Positions 17,398 through 26,252 of a DNA stretch of 64,000 bases are shown one piece after another. The translations under genes were made by a program, and so were the position numbers. A model generated the notes under the pieces. It was not told the origin of the DNA. It saw nothing but the letters and a program-made list of their open reading frames with translations, and searched no databases. Source of the stretch: Streptomyces sp. JJ38. GTDB taxonomy: Bacteria; Actinomycetota; Actinomycetes; Streptomycetales; Streptomycetaceae. Positions within the stretch are counted from its first letter, which is position 1. The number at the start of each line of letters is the position of its first letter. Location: contig NZ_JABLSI010000021.1 in NCBI RefSeq assembly GCF_019303475.1, forward strand, positions 28,158-92,157, given 5' to 3'.

Positions 17398-19893
17398 ATG
17401 ACGGCCGAGACCACGGAAACGACCGGAAAGACGGAACCCGACGACGGCTACGCGGCGGCCCGGCTGCGCCTCCTGACGGGGGCGGAGTCCGGGCCGCCGC
17501 GCCGTGCGGCGCTCGCGTCCCTCACCGACGCCTGGCTCGGCCGGCTGCTGGCCGGGGCGGGGGCGCCGCCCGGGGTCGCCCTGGTGGCCGTCGGCGGCTA
17601 CGGGCGGCGCGAGCTGTCCCCGCGCAGCGACCTCGACGTCCTCCTGCTGCACGACGGCACGATGGACCCCGGCGAGCTGGCGGCGCTGGCCGACCGCCTC
17701 TGGTACCCGGTCTGGGACCAGGGCCTCGACCTCGATCACGCCGTCCGCACCCCCGCCGAGGCCCGCAAGACCGCGGCCGAGGACCTCAAGGCGCAGCTCG
17801 GCCTCCTGGACGCCCGGCACATCGCCGGCGACGCCGCGCTGACCGCCGTTCTGCGCACCGAGCAGTTCGCCCAGTGGCGCGCCCACGCCCCGCGCCGCCT
17901 CCCCGAGCTGCGGGAGCTGGGCCAGGAGCGCGCCGAGCGCCACGGCGAACTGCAGTACCTGCTCGAACCCGACCTCAAGGAGGCGCGGGGCGGGCTGCGC
18001 GACGCCACCGCCCTGCGCGCCGTCGCCGCGTCCTGGCTCGCCGACGCCCCGCGCGAGGGGCTGGCCGCGGCCCGGGCCACCCTGCTCGACGTCCGCGACG
18101 CCCTGCACCTGACCACCGGGCGCGGCGGCGACCGGCTCGCCCTCCAGGACCAGGACCAGGTGGCTGTGAGCCTCGGCGTGCACGGCGCCGACGCACTCCT
18201 GCGCCAGGTCTACGAGGCCGCCCGTACCCTCACCTACGCCCAGGACGTCACCTGGCGCGAGGTCGGCCGGGTGCTGAAGGCCCGCGGCGCCAGGCGGGGC
18301 CTGCGCTCGCTCGTCGGCCGCGGTGAGGCCCGGCGCGGAGCGCCCGAGCGCACACCGCTGGCCGAGGGCGTCGTCGAGCAGGACGGCGAGGTCGTCCTCG
18401 CCCGGACCGCGCGCCCCGAGCGCGACCCCTGCCTCGTGCTGCGGGCCGCAGCCGCGGCGGCCCAGGCCGGGCTGCCCCTCGCCCTGGCCACCGCGCGCCG
18501 GCTGGCGAAGGACGCGGCCCCGCTGCCCGTCCCCTGGCCGTCCGAGGCCCGCGAACTCCTCGTCACCCTGCTGGGCGCGGGCGCCGACACCGTGCCCGTG
18601 TGGGAGGCGCTCGAGGCCGAGGGCCTGGTCACCGCCCTCCTGCCCGACTGGGAGCGGGTGCGCTGCCGCCCCCAGCGCAACCCCGTACACCGCTGGACCG
18701 TCGACCGCCACCTGGTCGAGACCGCCGTACAGGCCTCCGCACTCACCCGCCGCGTGCACCGCCCCGACCTCCTCCTCGTCGGCGCGCTCCTGCACGACAT
18801 CGGCAAGGGATGGCCCGGGGACCACTCCGTGGCGGGGGAGACGATCGCCCGCGACATGGCCGCCCGCATCGGCTTCCCGCCCGAGGAGGCCGCCGTCCTC
18901 GCCCGCCTCGTCCGGCACCACCTGCTGCTCGTCGAGACGGCCACCCGCCGGGACCTGGCCGACCCGGCGACCGTCGGCGCCGTGGCCACGGCCGTCGGCG
19001 ACACCGGCACCCTGGAACTGCTGCACGCCCTGACCGAGGCGGACGCGCGCGCCACCGGTCCCGCCGCCTGGTCCGCCTGGCGGAGCAGCCTCGTCACCGA
19101 GCTCGCCCGCCGCACCGCCGCCCTGCTGGCCGGCGAGGCCCCGGCCGGGCAGGAGGATGCCGAGCCCGCCGCGCTGAGTGCCGAGGCCGAGCGCCTCGCC
19201 GTCGAGGCCGCCCGCACCGGCGGCCCCGTGCTCGCCCTGCGCCCGCGTCCGGAGGGCCCCGCCGGCCGTGCGGAGGACGTCGTCAGGCAGGACGCCGGGG
19301 CGGTCGACGGGGAGGCTCCGGACGCGCCCGTCGGCGTCGAGCTGCTGGTCGCGCTGCCGGGACACCCCCGCGCCCTGTCGGCCGTGGCCGGGGTGCTGGC
19401 GCTGCACCGGCTGACGGTGCGGGCGGCCGACCTGACCCGCACGGATCCGGTCGGCGCGGGCCCGGTGCTGCTGCTCACCTGGCGGGTGGCCGCCGAGTAC
19501 GGCTCCCTCCCGGAGGCCGGGCGGCTGCGCGCCGACCTCCGGCGGGCGCTGGAGGGCACCCTGGACGTTGCCGCCCGGCTCGCCGAGCGGGAGAAGGCGT
19601 ACCGGGGCAGGCGTCGCGGGCTGCAGGCGCCGCCGCCGCGCGTCACCGTCGCACCGGACGGCTCGCGGCGGGCCACGGTCATCGAGGTGCGGGCGCAGGA
19701 CGCCTCCGGACTGCTGCACCGCATCGGGCGCGGCCTGGAGGAGGCGGGCGTCACCGTGCGCAGCGCCCACGTCAGCACGCTCGGCGCCAACGCCGTCGAC
19801 GCCTTCTACGTGACCGACGCCATGGGGGCGCCGCTGCCGCGGCCCGCCGCCGAGGAGCTCGCCCGCGCCCTGCAGACCTCCCTGGGCGGATAG
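17398..19893 (+). CDS. glnD: PII nucleotidyltransferase/deadenylylase GlnD
   Basis: Modifies and demodifies GlnK according to nitrogen status. The S. coelicolor enzyme is a PII adenylyltransferase. In this 831-residue protein the nucleotidyltransferase motif GGYGRRELSPRSDLDVL lies near residue 67, and the HD phosphohydrolase motif LLHDIGKGWPGDHS near residue 466. Two ACT domains occupy the C-terminal 250 residues (VELLVALPGHPRALSAVAGV and VIEVRAQDASGLLHRIG). This is the full GlnD domain order. I prefer ATG 17398 to an in-frame TTG at 17386. It is the last gene of the amtB-glnK-glnD operon. Confidence 0.96.
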   Translation: MTAETTETTGKTEPDDGYAAARLRLLTGAESGPPRRAALASLTDAWLGRLLAGAGAPPGVALVAVGGYGRRELSPRSDLDVLLLHDGTMDPGELAALADRLWYPVWDQGLDLDHAVRTPAEARKTAAEDLKAQLGLLDARHIAGDAALTAVLRTEQFAQWRAHAPRRLPELRELGQERAERHGELQYLLEPDLKEARGGLRDATALRAVAASWLADAPREGLAAARATLLDVRDALHLTTGRGGDRLALQDQDQVAVSLGVHGADALLRQVYEAARTLTYAQDVTWREVGRVLKARGARRGLRSLVGRGEARRGAPERTPLAEGVVEQDGEVVLARTARPERDPCLVLRAAAAAAQAGLPLALATARRLAKDAAPLPVPWPSEARELLVTLLGAGADTVPVWEALEAEGLVTALLPDWERVRCRPQRNPVHRWTVDRHLVETAVQASALTRRVHRPDLLLVGALLHDIGKGWPGDHSVAGETIARDMAARIGFPPEEAAVLARLVRHHLLLVETATRRDLADPATVGAVATAVGDTGTLELLHALTEADARATGPAAWSAWRSSLVTELARRTAALLAGEAPAGQEDAEPAALSAEAERLAVEAARTGGPVLALRPRPEGPAGRAEDVVRQDAGAVDGEAPDAPVGVELLVALPGHPRALSAVAGVLALHRLTVRAADLTRTDPVGAGPVLLLTWRVAAEYGSLPEAGRLRADLRRALEGTLDVAARLAEREKAYRGRRRGLQAPPPRVTVAPDGSRRATVIEVRAQDASGLLHRIGRGLEEAGVTVRSAHVSTLGANAVDAFYVTDAMGAPLPRPAAEELARALQTSLGG

Positions 19894-20067
19894 GTCCGGC
19901 ACCCGCCCAACGTTTCATGCATGAGCGGCACGTACCGTCCGTGGGCGGAACGGATACCCTTGGTCGGTGCGTGCCGTGATGCCCTGCCCCGCCCGGCTCA
20001 GGGCCGGCCGGGACACCGCGGCACGACTGACCGCCGGCACCGATGAACGTGAGGATTCGCGACCGCC

Positions 20068-21624
20068 GTGTTCGACACTCTTTCCGATCGCCTCGCAGCA
20101 ACCTTCAAGAACCTCAGGGGCAAGGGCCGCCTGAGCGAGGCGGACATCGACGCCACGGCGCGCGAGATCCGCATCGCTCTGCTGGAGGCGGACGTCGCCC
20201 TGCCCGTGGTGCGCGCGTTCATCAAGCAGATCAAGGACCGGGCGCTGGGCGCGGAGGTCTCCAAGGCCCTCAACCCCGCCCAGCAGGTCATCAAGATCGT
20301 CAACGAGGAGCTGATCGGCATCCTCGGCGGCGAGAGCCGCCAGGTGCGGTTCGCCAAGCAGCCGCCGACCGTCATCATGCTCGCCGGTCTGCAGGGCGCC
20401 GGTAAGACGACGCTGGCCGGAAAGCTGGGCAAGTGGCTCAAGGGCAAGGGACACGCACCGCTGCTCGTCGCCTGTGACCTCCAGCGGCCCAACGCGGTCG
20501 GCCAGCTCTCCGTCGTCGCGGAGCGGGCCGGGGTGGGCGTCTACGCCCCCGAGCCCGGCAACGGTGTCGGGGACCCGGTGAAGGTCGCGCGGGACTCCAT
20601 CGAGTACGCGCGCGGCAAGCAGTTCGACGTCGTCGTCGTGGACACCGCGGGCCGCCTCGGCATCGACGAGGAGATGATGCGGCAGGCGGCCGACATCCGG
20701 GACGCGGTGCGGCCGGACGAGACCCTGTTCGTCGTCGACGCCATGATCGGTCAGGACGCCGTCCACACGGCCGAGGCCTTCCGGGACGGTGTCGGGTTCG
20801 ACGGCGTCGTGCTCTCCAAGCTCGACGGCGACGCCCGCGGTGGCGCGGCCCTGTCCATCGCCCACGTCACCGGGCGCCAGATCATGTTCGCCTCCAACGG
20901 CGAGAAGCTGGACGACTTCGACGCCTTCCACCCGGACCGGATGGCGTCGCGCATCCTGGGCATGGGCGACGTGCTCAGCCTCATCGAGAAGGCCGAGCAG
21001 ACCTTCAGCCAGCAAGAGGCCGAGAAGATGGCCGCCAAGCTGGCGAAGGGGCCCAAGGAGTTCACCCTCGACGACTTCCTGTCCCAGATGGAGCAGGTCA
21101 GGAAGATGGGCTCGATCTCCAAGCTGCTCGGCATGATGCCGGGGATGGGCCAGATCAAGGACCAGATCAACAACCTCGACGAGCGGGACGTCGACCGCAC
21201 CGCCGCGATCATCAAGTCCATGACGCCCGGTGAGCGCCATGACCCCACGATCATCAACGGCTCCCGCCGTGCGCGTATCGCCCGGGGTTCGGGCGTGGAC
21301 GTCAGCGCGGTGAAGAACCTCGTGGAGCGCTTCTTCGAGGCCCGCAAGATGATGTCCCGCATGGCCCAGGGCGGCGGCATGCCGGGGATGCCGGGGATGC
21401 CGGGCATGGGGGGCGGCGGCACCAAGAAGAAGGCCAAGCAGCAGAAGAAGGGCAAGGGCAAGCGCCAGTCGGGCAACCCGATGAAGCGCCGCGAGGAGGA
21501 GCAGGCCGCCGCGGCGCGCCGTTCCGAGAACGGCGGCGGCGCCTTCGGGCTCCCCGGTGCCGGCCAGAGCCCGGAGGACTTCGAGCTGCCCAAGGAGTTC
21601 CGCGACCTGCTGCCCCCCAAGTGA
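20068..21624 (+). CDS. ffh: Signal recognition particle protein Ffh
   Basis: SRP54-type GTPase that binds signal sequences and 4.5S RNA and delivers ribosomes to FtsY. The 518-residue protein has an N domain (FDTLSDRLAATFKNLRGKG), then the G domain with G1 GLQGAGKTTLAGKLG near residue 108, DTAGRLGIDEEMM and SKLDGDARGGAAL. The methionine-rich M domain from about residue 300 includes KLLGMMPGMGQIK and the MSRMAQGGGMPGMPGMPGMG stretch. A basic tail of about 70 residues (GTKKKAKQQKKGKGKRQ) extends beyond the usual length. The GTG start has only a weak upstream TGAGGA. A GC-rich hairpin terminator follows. Confidence 0.97.
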   Translation: MFDTLSDRLAATFKNLRGKGRLSEADIDATAREIRIALLEADVALPVVRAFIKQIKDRALGAEVSKALNPAQQVIKIVNEELIGILGGESRQVRFAKQPPTVIMLAGLQGAGKTTLAGKLGKWLKGKGHAPLLVACDLQRPNAVGQLSVVAERAGVGVYAPEPGNGVGDPVKVARDSIEYARGKQFDVVVVDTAGRLGIDEEMMRQAADIRDAVRPDETLFVVDAMIGQDAVHTAEAFRDGVGFDGVVLSKLDGDARGGAALSIAHVTGRQIMFASNGEKLDDFDAFHPDRMASRILGMGDVLSLIEKAEQTFSQQEAEKMAAKLAKGPKEFTLDDFLSQMEQVRKMGSISKLLGMMPGMGQIKDQINNLDERDVDRTAAIIKSMTPGERHDPTIINGSRRARIARGSGVDVSAVKNLVERFFEARKMMSRMAQGGGMPGMPGMPGMGGGGTKKKAKQQKKGKGKRQSGNPMKRREEEQAAAARRSENGGGAFGLPGAGQSPEDFELPKEFRDLLPPK

Positions 21625-21648
21625 GGGCACTCCCTCGCCGCACGTGAC

Positions 21649-21683
21649 GGGGGTGGCGGCGGGCCGGACCCGCCGCCGCCCCC
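21649..21683. terminator. Hairpin terminator between ffh and the methyltransferase gene
   Basis: GGGGGTGGCGGCGGG, loop CCGGA, CCCGCCGCCGCCCCC form a 15-bp stem with one T-G wobble. It separates two convergent genes. Confidence 0.75.
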
Positions 21684-21686
21684 GCC

Positions 21687-22481
21687 TCACACCCGGGCGA
21701 TCACATAACGGAACAGGTTGGGCAGCCACACCGTGCCGTCGGAACGGACGTGCGGGTGCAGGGCCTCCGCCAGCTCCTTGCTGACCTGCACCTCGTCGGT
21801 CGCCCGCACCGCCGCCGCGTAGAAGCCGGTGGACAGCAGCCCGCGCACCGCGCTGTCGAGGTCCGCGTAGCCGAACGGGCAGGAGACCCGGCCCGAGCCG
21901 TCCGGGCGCAGCCCCGCCTGCCGGGCCAGGTTCTCCAGGTCGTCCCGGCCGCGCGGCTGCCAGGAGGCCGCGTGGTGCGGCGGTTGCGCCAGCCGGGTGG
22001 CGATCCGCAGCGCCGGGGTGGCGGCACAGCGTTCGGCGGGGCCCCAGTCGGCGACCACGACGGCGCTGCCCCGTTCGGCGTGGCGGGCGGCGGCGGCGAG
22101 GGTCTCCGCGCCGGGGCGGGCGTCGAAGGCCGTCACCAGGTTGGGGGCCGGGCCCTCCGGGGGCGAGTCGTGCGTGGGGGAGCCGTGGGCGAGCCGTACC
22201 GGGTAGGGCCGCGCCCCCCACTGGGGCTCGGCGCAGAGCCGGGCCCGGGCGAGTGCGAGGCGGTGCTCGTCGGTGTCCATGCCCGTGACGTCCGCGCCCC
22301 GGCTCGCGGCCAGCAGCAGGGCGAGCCCCGAGCCGCAGCCGAGGCCGAGCAGGCGGGTGTGGGGGCCTACCTCGAGGCGGTCGTATACGGCCTCGTAGAG
22401 CGGCACGAGCATCCGCTCCTGGATCTCCGCCCAGTCGCGGGCGGCGCGTGGAAGCTGCTGAGCCGTGAATGTGGCTGTCAT
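21687..22481 (-). CDS. SAM-dependent methyltransferase-like protein
   Basis: This protein of about 264 residues has the class I methyltransferase motif I LLGLGCGSGLALLLAA and, one strand later, the acidic GADVTGMDTDEHRLALARA expected to bind the ribose of S-adenosylmethionine. The middle part (GSAVVVADWGPAERCA) fits motif III. The substrate is unknown. I used ATG 22481; a GTG directly before it would add one residue. The gene is convergent with ffh and divergent from proS. Confidence 0.82.
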   Translation of the reverse strand: MTATFTAQQLPRAARDWAEIQERMLVPLYEAVYDRLEVGPHTRLLGLGCGSGLALLLAASRGADVTGMDTDEHRLALARARLCAEPQWGARPYPVRLAHGSPTHDSPPEGPAPNLVTAFDARPGAETLAAAARHAERGSAVVVADWGPAERCAATPALRIATRLAQPPHHAASWQPRGRDDLENLARQAGLRPDGSGRVSCPFGYADLDSAVRGLLSTGFYAAAVRATDEVQVSKELAEALHPHVRSDGTVWLPNLFRYVIARV

Positions 22482-22777
22482 CACAGGCGCCCCTATCCGG
22501 TCCGCGTGTCCGTCTGTCCGCCGGAGCTGTGCCGCGCGGCTGCTGTCGGTACCCCCCGAGGTGTGGACGCGTCCGGTTCCGCCCGGAGTCGCGCCCTATG
22601 CCAGGGAACTGCCGATCGGTCCCGGCGTCCAGTGGACGTGGCGGATGGATGCGTGGCGTTTCGAGGGGTCGCGGCCGCGCGCCCCGCCCGCCGCGGCGGC
22701 CGGGGCGGAGGTGGCCAGAGGCGGGCGGAGACCTACCGATTCACGCTTTGCCGCCGCGTCGCCGTAACATGCGCGCC
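22482..22777. other. Divergent intergenic region upstream of proS
   Basis: Nearly 300 bp without a gene. The proS end has TAACAT at 22765-22770, a possible -10 element only 7 bp before the ATG at 22778, with TTCACG 19 bp further up. No Shine-Dalgarno is seen before proS. The rest is featureless. Confidence 0.4.
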
Positions 22778-24193
22778 ATGGCAAAGGCTCCCGTACTCAC
22801 ACCCCAGGCGGACGATTTCCCGCGCTGGTACCAGGACCTGATCAACAAGGCCGAGCTGGCCGACAACGGGCCGGTACGCGGCACCATGGTCATCCGACCG
22901 TACGGGTACGGGCTCTGGGAGCGTATGCAGCGGGAGCTCGACCTGCGGATCAAGGCCGCGGGCGCCGAGAACGCCTACTTCCCGATGTTCATCCCCCAGT
23001 CGTACCTGACCCGCGAGGCCGAGCACGTCGAGGGCTTCGCGCCGGAGCTGGCCGTGGTCACGCACGGGGGCGGCAAGGAGCTGGACGAGCCGGTCGTCGT
23101 CCGGCCCACGTCCGAGACGATCATCAACGAGTACTTCTCGAAGTGGGTCCAGAGCTATCGTGACCTGCCGCTTCTCATCAACCAGTGGGCCAACGTGGTC
23201 CGCTGGGAAATGCGTCCCCGGGTGTTCCTCCGAACGAGTGAGTTCCTGTGGCAGGAGGGCCACACCGCCCACGCCACCTACGAGGACGCCCGTGCCTACG
23301 CGGCCCGCATCCACCGGGACGTGTACGAGGACTTCATCAAGGGCGTCCTCGGCATCGACGTCGTCATCGGCCGGAAGACGGCCCGCGAGCGCTTCGCCGG
23401 GGCGATCAACACGCTGACCCTCGAGGGCATGATGCGGGACGGCAAGGCCCTGCAGTTGGGCACGAGCCACGAGCTCGGCCAGAACTTCGCGAAGGCCTTC
23501 GACACCAAGTACCTGTCCAAGGACGGCGACCAGCAGCTCGTCTGGCAGACGTCGTGGGGCGTCTCGACGCGCATGGTCGGCGGGCTGATCATGTCGCACG
23601 GCGACGACAACGGGCTCCGGGTGCCGCCGCGGCTCGCCCACGTCCAGGCCGTCGTGCTCGCCATCAAGGGTGACGACGCGGTGCTGGCCGCCGTGCGCGA
23701 GGTCGGCGAGCGGCTCGCGGACGCCGGGGTGCGGGTGCACGTGGACGATCGCACCGACACCCCCTTCGGCCGCCGTGCGGTCGACTGGGAGCTCAAGGGC
23801 GTCCCCGTCCGCATCGAGATCGGCCCGCGCGACCTGGAGAACGGCACCGCGATGCTGGTGCGGCGGATCGCGGGCGGCAAGGAGCCCGTCCGGCTCGAAG
23901 CCCTCCCCGAGCTGCTGCCGAAGGTCCTGGAGGAGGACCAGGCCCAGCTGCTGCGGGAGTCGCGGGAGCGCCGGGAGGCGAACACGACCGACGTGGCCAC
24001 CGAGGCGGAGGCGGCGGAGGTCGCCGTCGGCGGCGGCTGGGCCCGGATCCCGTGGGACCGGCTCGGCCCGGAGGGCGAGGCCCGGCTCGCCGAGCAGGCC
24101 GTCACGGTGCGCTGCCTGCACCTCGAGGACGGCTCGGTCCCGGACAGCGACGATGCGCCGGGCGCGCTCGCGGTCGTCGCGCGCGCGTACTGA
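22778..24193 (+). CDS. proS: Proline--tRNA ligase (short, archaeal/eukaryote-type)
   Basis: Charges tRNA-Pro with proline. The 471-residue protein is the short class II ProRS type, which lacks the bacterial INS editing domain. Motif 2 appears as QWANVVRWEMRPRVFLRTSEFLWQ (residues about 130-155). Tetrapeptide and pocket residues follow in EGHTAHAT, and motif 3 is in TSWGVSTRMVGGLIMSHGDD. The anticodon-binding domain contains HVDDRTDTPFGRRAVDWE. The C-terminus ends DDAPGALAVVARAY, as in the archaeal-type enzyme. ATG 22778 gives the conserved MAKAPVLTPQ; an upstream ATG at 22769 is possible. The absence of a ribosome binding site and a -10-like TAACAT nearby suggest a leaderless mRNA. Confidence 0.96.
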   Translation: MAKAPVLTPQADDFPRWYQDLINKAELADNGPVRGTMVIRPYGYGLWERMQRELDLRIKAAGAENAYFPMFIPQSYLTREAEHVEGFAPELAVVTHGGGKELDEPVVVRPTSETIINEYFSKWVQSYRDLPLLINQWANVVRWEMRPRVFLRTSEFLWQEGHTAHATYEDARAYAARIHRDVYEDFIKGVLGIDVVIGRKTARERFAGAINTLTLEGMMRDGKALQLGTSHELGQNFAKAFDTKYLSKDGDQQLVWQTSWGVSTRMVGGLIMSHGDDNGLRVPPRLAHVQAVVLAIKGDDAVLAAVREVGERLADAGVRVHVDDRTDTPFGRRAVDWELKGVPVRIEIGPRDLENGTAMLVRRIAGGKEPVRLEALPELLPKVLEEDQAQLLRESRERREANTTDVATEAEAAEVAVGGGWARIPWDRLGPEGEARLAEQAVTVRCLHLEDGSVPDSDDAPGALAVVARAY

Positions 24194-24204
24194 CCGGTGC
24201 GTAC

Positions 24205-24234
24205 GGGGGCGGCGCCGCGCCCGGTGCCGCCCCC
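24205..24234 (+). terminator. Hairpin terminator after proS
   Basis: GGGGGCGGC and GCCGCCCCC pair as a 9-bp GC stem starting 12 nt after the proS stop, with a 12-nt loop that can pair further with one mismatch. Confidence 0.65.
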
Positions 24235-24322
24235 TCGTCTCGGCGTGGGGCCTGACGTCCCCGCCTGTCTCCGCGGCCCTTGCCTGTCCTGGCGGGGCGG
24301 CCTGCACAGCTGGATGATGATC

Positions 24323-24361
24323 GGCGGATGTACGGATTCGATCGGAAACCGTACATCCGCC
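24323..24361. promoter_or_regulatory. Perfect 13-bp inverted repeat upstream of the SprT-like gene
   Basis: GGCGGATGTACGG and CCGTACATCCGCC are separated by 13 bp. It is AT-richer than the terminators in this window, and a separate GC hairpin already serves proS. It ends 96 bp before the next start codon. It could be an operator or an additional terminator. Confidence 0.6.
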
Positions 24362-24422
24362 GTCGTCGATCGGACGCAAAACTGACTGGTACGTGCAAAT
24401 TATTGGGAAAGGCCCCGTAATC

Positions 24423-24448
24423 GGAACACTCGGTGGTTCCGGCTCGTT
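24423..24448 (+). promoter_or_regulatory. Possible ECF-type promoter of the SprT-like gene
   Basis: GGAAC at 24423-24427 and CGTT at 24445-24448 are 17 bp apart, or 18 bp when counted to GTT, which resembles Streptomyces ECF sigma promoters of the GGAA..-N16-18-GTT kind. Transcription would begin within a few bases of the GTG at 24458. GGAAC is also half of a CGGAAC/GTTCCG inverted repeat (24422-24441). Confidence 0.4.
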
Positions 24449-24457
24449 GTACACGAC

Positions 24458-25048
24458 GTGAGCACGACACCACCTGTTCTCGCCGCCGAGCTGGCTTCCG
24501 CGTGGGTCGACATCCAGCGTCGTCACCCGGAGCTGCCCGATCTGGCCGCACCCGAGTCCCTGATCGGAGAGTCCTCGTCCGCCTGTGGCGCGGAGCTCTC
24601 CTTCGAGCGCCTGCTGCATGAGGCCGTCCACGGGGTCGCCGCCGCGCGCGGTGTCCGGGACACCTCACGCGCGGGCCGATACCACAACCGCCGATTCCTG
24701 GCCATCGCCGAGGAGATGGGCATGGCACACACCGAGGAACCGCATCCGAGCAGCGGCTTCTCGCTCGTCACGCTGACGCCCGAGGCGCGCCGGCGGTACC
24801 GGAGCACGGCCGAGCGACTGCAGCGCGCGCTGCGGGCCCACACGGCCGCCACCCGGACCGACACAGCCCGGTCCTTCCGCGGCCCCGCCGCCCGACACGG
24901 CTCCTCCGGGGGCGGTGTGCGCGTGAAGGCCGTCTGTGACTGCGGGCGCAACGTGCGCGTCGTCCCCTCCGTGCTGGAGCAGGCGCCCATCATGTGCGGG
25001 GCCTGCGGCAAGCAGTTCCGCATCCCCGAGGTGATGGCCGTGGGCTGA
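24458..25048 (+). CDS. SprT-like zinc metalloprotein with C-terminal zinc ribbon
   Basis: This 196-residue protein has an HExxH motif in LLHEAVHGVAAARG and a further histidine in RAGRYHNRRFLAIAEEMGM, the arrangement of SprT-like metallopeptidases, where the two HExxH histidines and one downstream histidine hold zinc. The C-terminus carries two cysteine pairs, CDCG and CGACG, forming a probable zinc ribbon. The middle is Ala/Arg/Thr-rich and likely flexible. SprT/Spartan relatives act on DNA-protein crosslinks in other organisms, but I cannot show that for this protein. The GTG start has no Shine-Dalgarno and lies a few bases after a possible ECF promoter, so the mRNA may be leaderless. Confidence 0.8.
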   Translation: MSTTPPVLAAELASAWVDIQRRHPELPDLAAPESLIGESSSACGAELSFERLLHEAVHGVAAARGVRDTSRAGRYHNRRFLAIAEEMGMAHTEEPHPSSGFSLVTLTPEARRRYRSTAERLQRALRAHTAATRTDTARSFRGPAARHGSSGGGVRVKAVCDCGRNVRVVPSVLEQAPIMCGACGKQFRIPEVMAVG

Positions 25049-25390
25049 GCCGCGCATCCGACGATCCGACGACCCGACGAGTCGATCCCGAAGCGACACA
25101 CCGTCGCGTCGTCCCGGCGGACACTCGCCAGGACGGACAGCGCCAACGGCCGGCCCCCCTCGACTGCCGTAGCGCCGCGACCGTGATCCGCACCGGGCCG
25201 TGCCGACTGGGGTGCCCCCAGACCCCCGTCGGGCGGTCGCCCGCTCATGTGGCAGAATGGACGGCTGTACTCGACAGCCGGCCGGACCCTCTCTCCCTCG
25301 GCTGACGCGTCCACCGGGCTCCCGGGCACCACAACCCCACGTGGCTCTTCCCGATGCCCACCCACGTCAAGACCAGGAGACACCACACCC
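25049..25390. other. 342-bp region upstream of rpsP
   Basis: No gene was found. Short CGACGA repeats lie at 25058-25080. A small hairpin CGGCTGT-ACTCG-ACAGCCG at 25262-25280 probably sits in the rpsP leader. CAGAAT at 25253-25258 may be a -10 element. AGGAG lies 11 bases before the rpsP GTG. Confidence 0.45.
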
Positions 25391-25846
25391 GTGGCAGTCA
25401 AGATCAAGCTGAAGCGTCTGGGCAAGATCCGTTCGCCTCACTACCGCATCATCGTCGCCGACTCGCGCACCCGCCGTGACGGGCGCGCCATCGAGGAGAT
25501 CGGCCTGTACCACCCGGTGCAGAACCCCTCCCGCATCGAGGTCGACAGCGAGCGCGTCCAGTACTGGCTGGGTGTCGGCGCGCAGCCGACCGAGCCCGTC
25601 ATGGCCATCCTCAAGGTCACCGGCGACTGGCAGAAGTTCAAGGGCCTGCCCGCGCCGCCGCCGATGAAGGTCGCGGAGCCGAAGGCCGACAAGAAGGCCC
25701 TCTTCGAGGCCGCCGCCAAGGAGTCCGCCGACGAGCCGAAGGGTGAGGCGATCACGCCCAAGGCCAAGAAGGCGGACAAGGCCGAGAAGGCCGACAAGGG
25801 TGCCGACGCCGAGGCCGCGGCCTCCGCCGAGACCACCGAGGCCTGA
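25391..25846 (+). CDS. rpsP: 30S ribosomal protein S16
   Basis: Encodes bS16 of the small ribosomal subunit. The first 80 residues are the conserved fold ([51 protein letters not shown]). They are followed by an unusually long Lys/Ala/Glu-rich tail of about 60 residues ([15 protein letters not shown], then [12 protein letters not shown]), a feature common in Streptomyces bS16. The 151-residue protein starts at GTG with AGGAG upstream. It is first in the cluster with khpA, rimM, trmD and rplS. Confidence 0.97.
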   Translation: MAVKIKLKRLGKIRSPHYRIIVADSRTRRDGRAIEEIGLYHPVQNPSRIEVDSERVQYWLGVGAQPTEPVMAILKVTGDWQKFKGLPAPPPMKVAEPKADKKALFEAAAKESADEPKGEAITPKAKKADKAEKADKGADAEAAASAETTEA

Positions 25847-25848
25847 GC

Positions 25849-26088
25849 ATGCTGGAGGAGGCCCTCGAACATCTCGTCAAGGGCATCGTCGAGCATCCGG
25901 AGGAGGTGCAGGTCGCGTCCCGCAACCTGCGCCGCGGGCGTGTGCTGGAGGTCCGGGTCCACCCCGATGACCTCGGCAAGGTGATCGGCCGCAACGGCCG
26001 TACCGCCCGGTCCCTGCGCACGGTCGTGGGGGCGCTCGGGGGCCGTGGCATCCGCGTCGACCTGGTCGACGTGGACGCCGTCCACTGA
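25849..26088 (+). CDS. khpA: KH-domain RNA-binding protein KhpA
   Basis: A 79-residue single KH-domain protein that binds RNA and in other Gram-positive bacteria partners with KhpB in cell-envelope regulation. The GXXG loop is visible as [13 protein letters not shown], preceded by [10 protein letters not shown]. It lies 2 nt after rpsP, so the two are translated together. The usual length is 75-85 residues. A strong hairpin follows and separates it from rimM. Confidence 0.95.
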   Translation: MLEEALEHLVKGIVEHPEEVQVASRNLRRGRVLEVRVHPDDLGKVIGRNGRTARSLRTVVGALGGRGIRVDLVDVDAVH

Positions 26089-26124
26089 CGCCGTTACCCG
26101 GCGCGGCCTCACCCACAGCACCGG

Positions 26125-26161
26125 CACGGGCCGGGAACGGCTCAGCCGTTCCCGGCCCGTG
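26125..26161 (+). terminator. 17-bp hairpin between khpA and rimM
   Basis: CACGGGCCGGGAACGGC, loop TCA, GCCGTTCCCGGCCCGTG form a perfect 17-bp stem 36 nt after khpA and 91 nt before rimM. It may end the rpsP-khpA transcript or attenuate readthrough into rimM-trmD-rplS. Confidence 0.75.
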
Positions 26162-26252
26162 TGCGCTGGACGGCCGCCCCGAGGCCGACCCCGGGCCGCG
26201 GCCGACGGGCCCCAAGCAGTCCGGAAGCAGAGCTGGAGAAGAAGGAACACAC

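Noticed and set aside
24197..24457. tRNA or small RNA gene between proS and the SprT-like gene
   Set aside because: The only structures are two separate hairpins; no cloverleaf or known RNA motif could be built.
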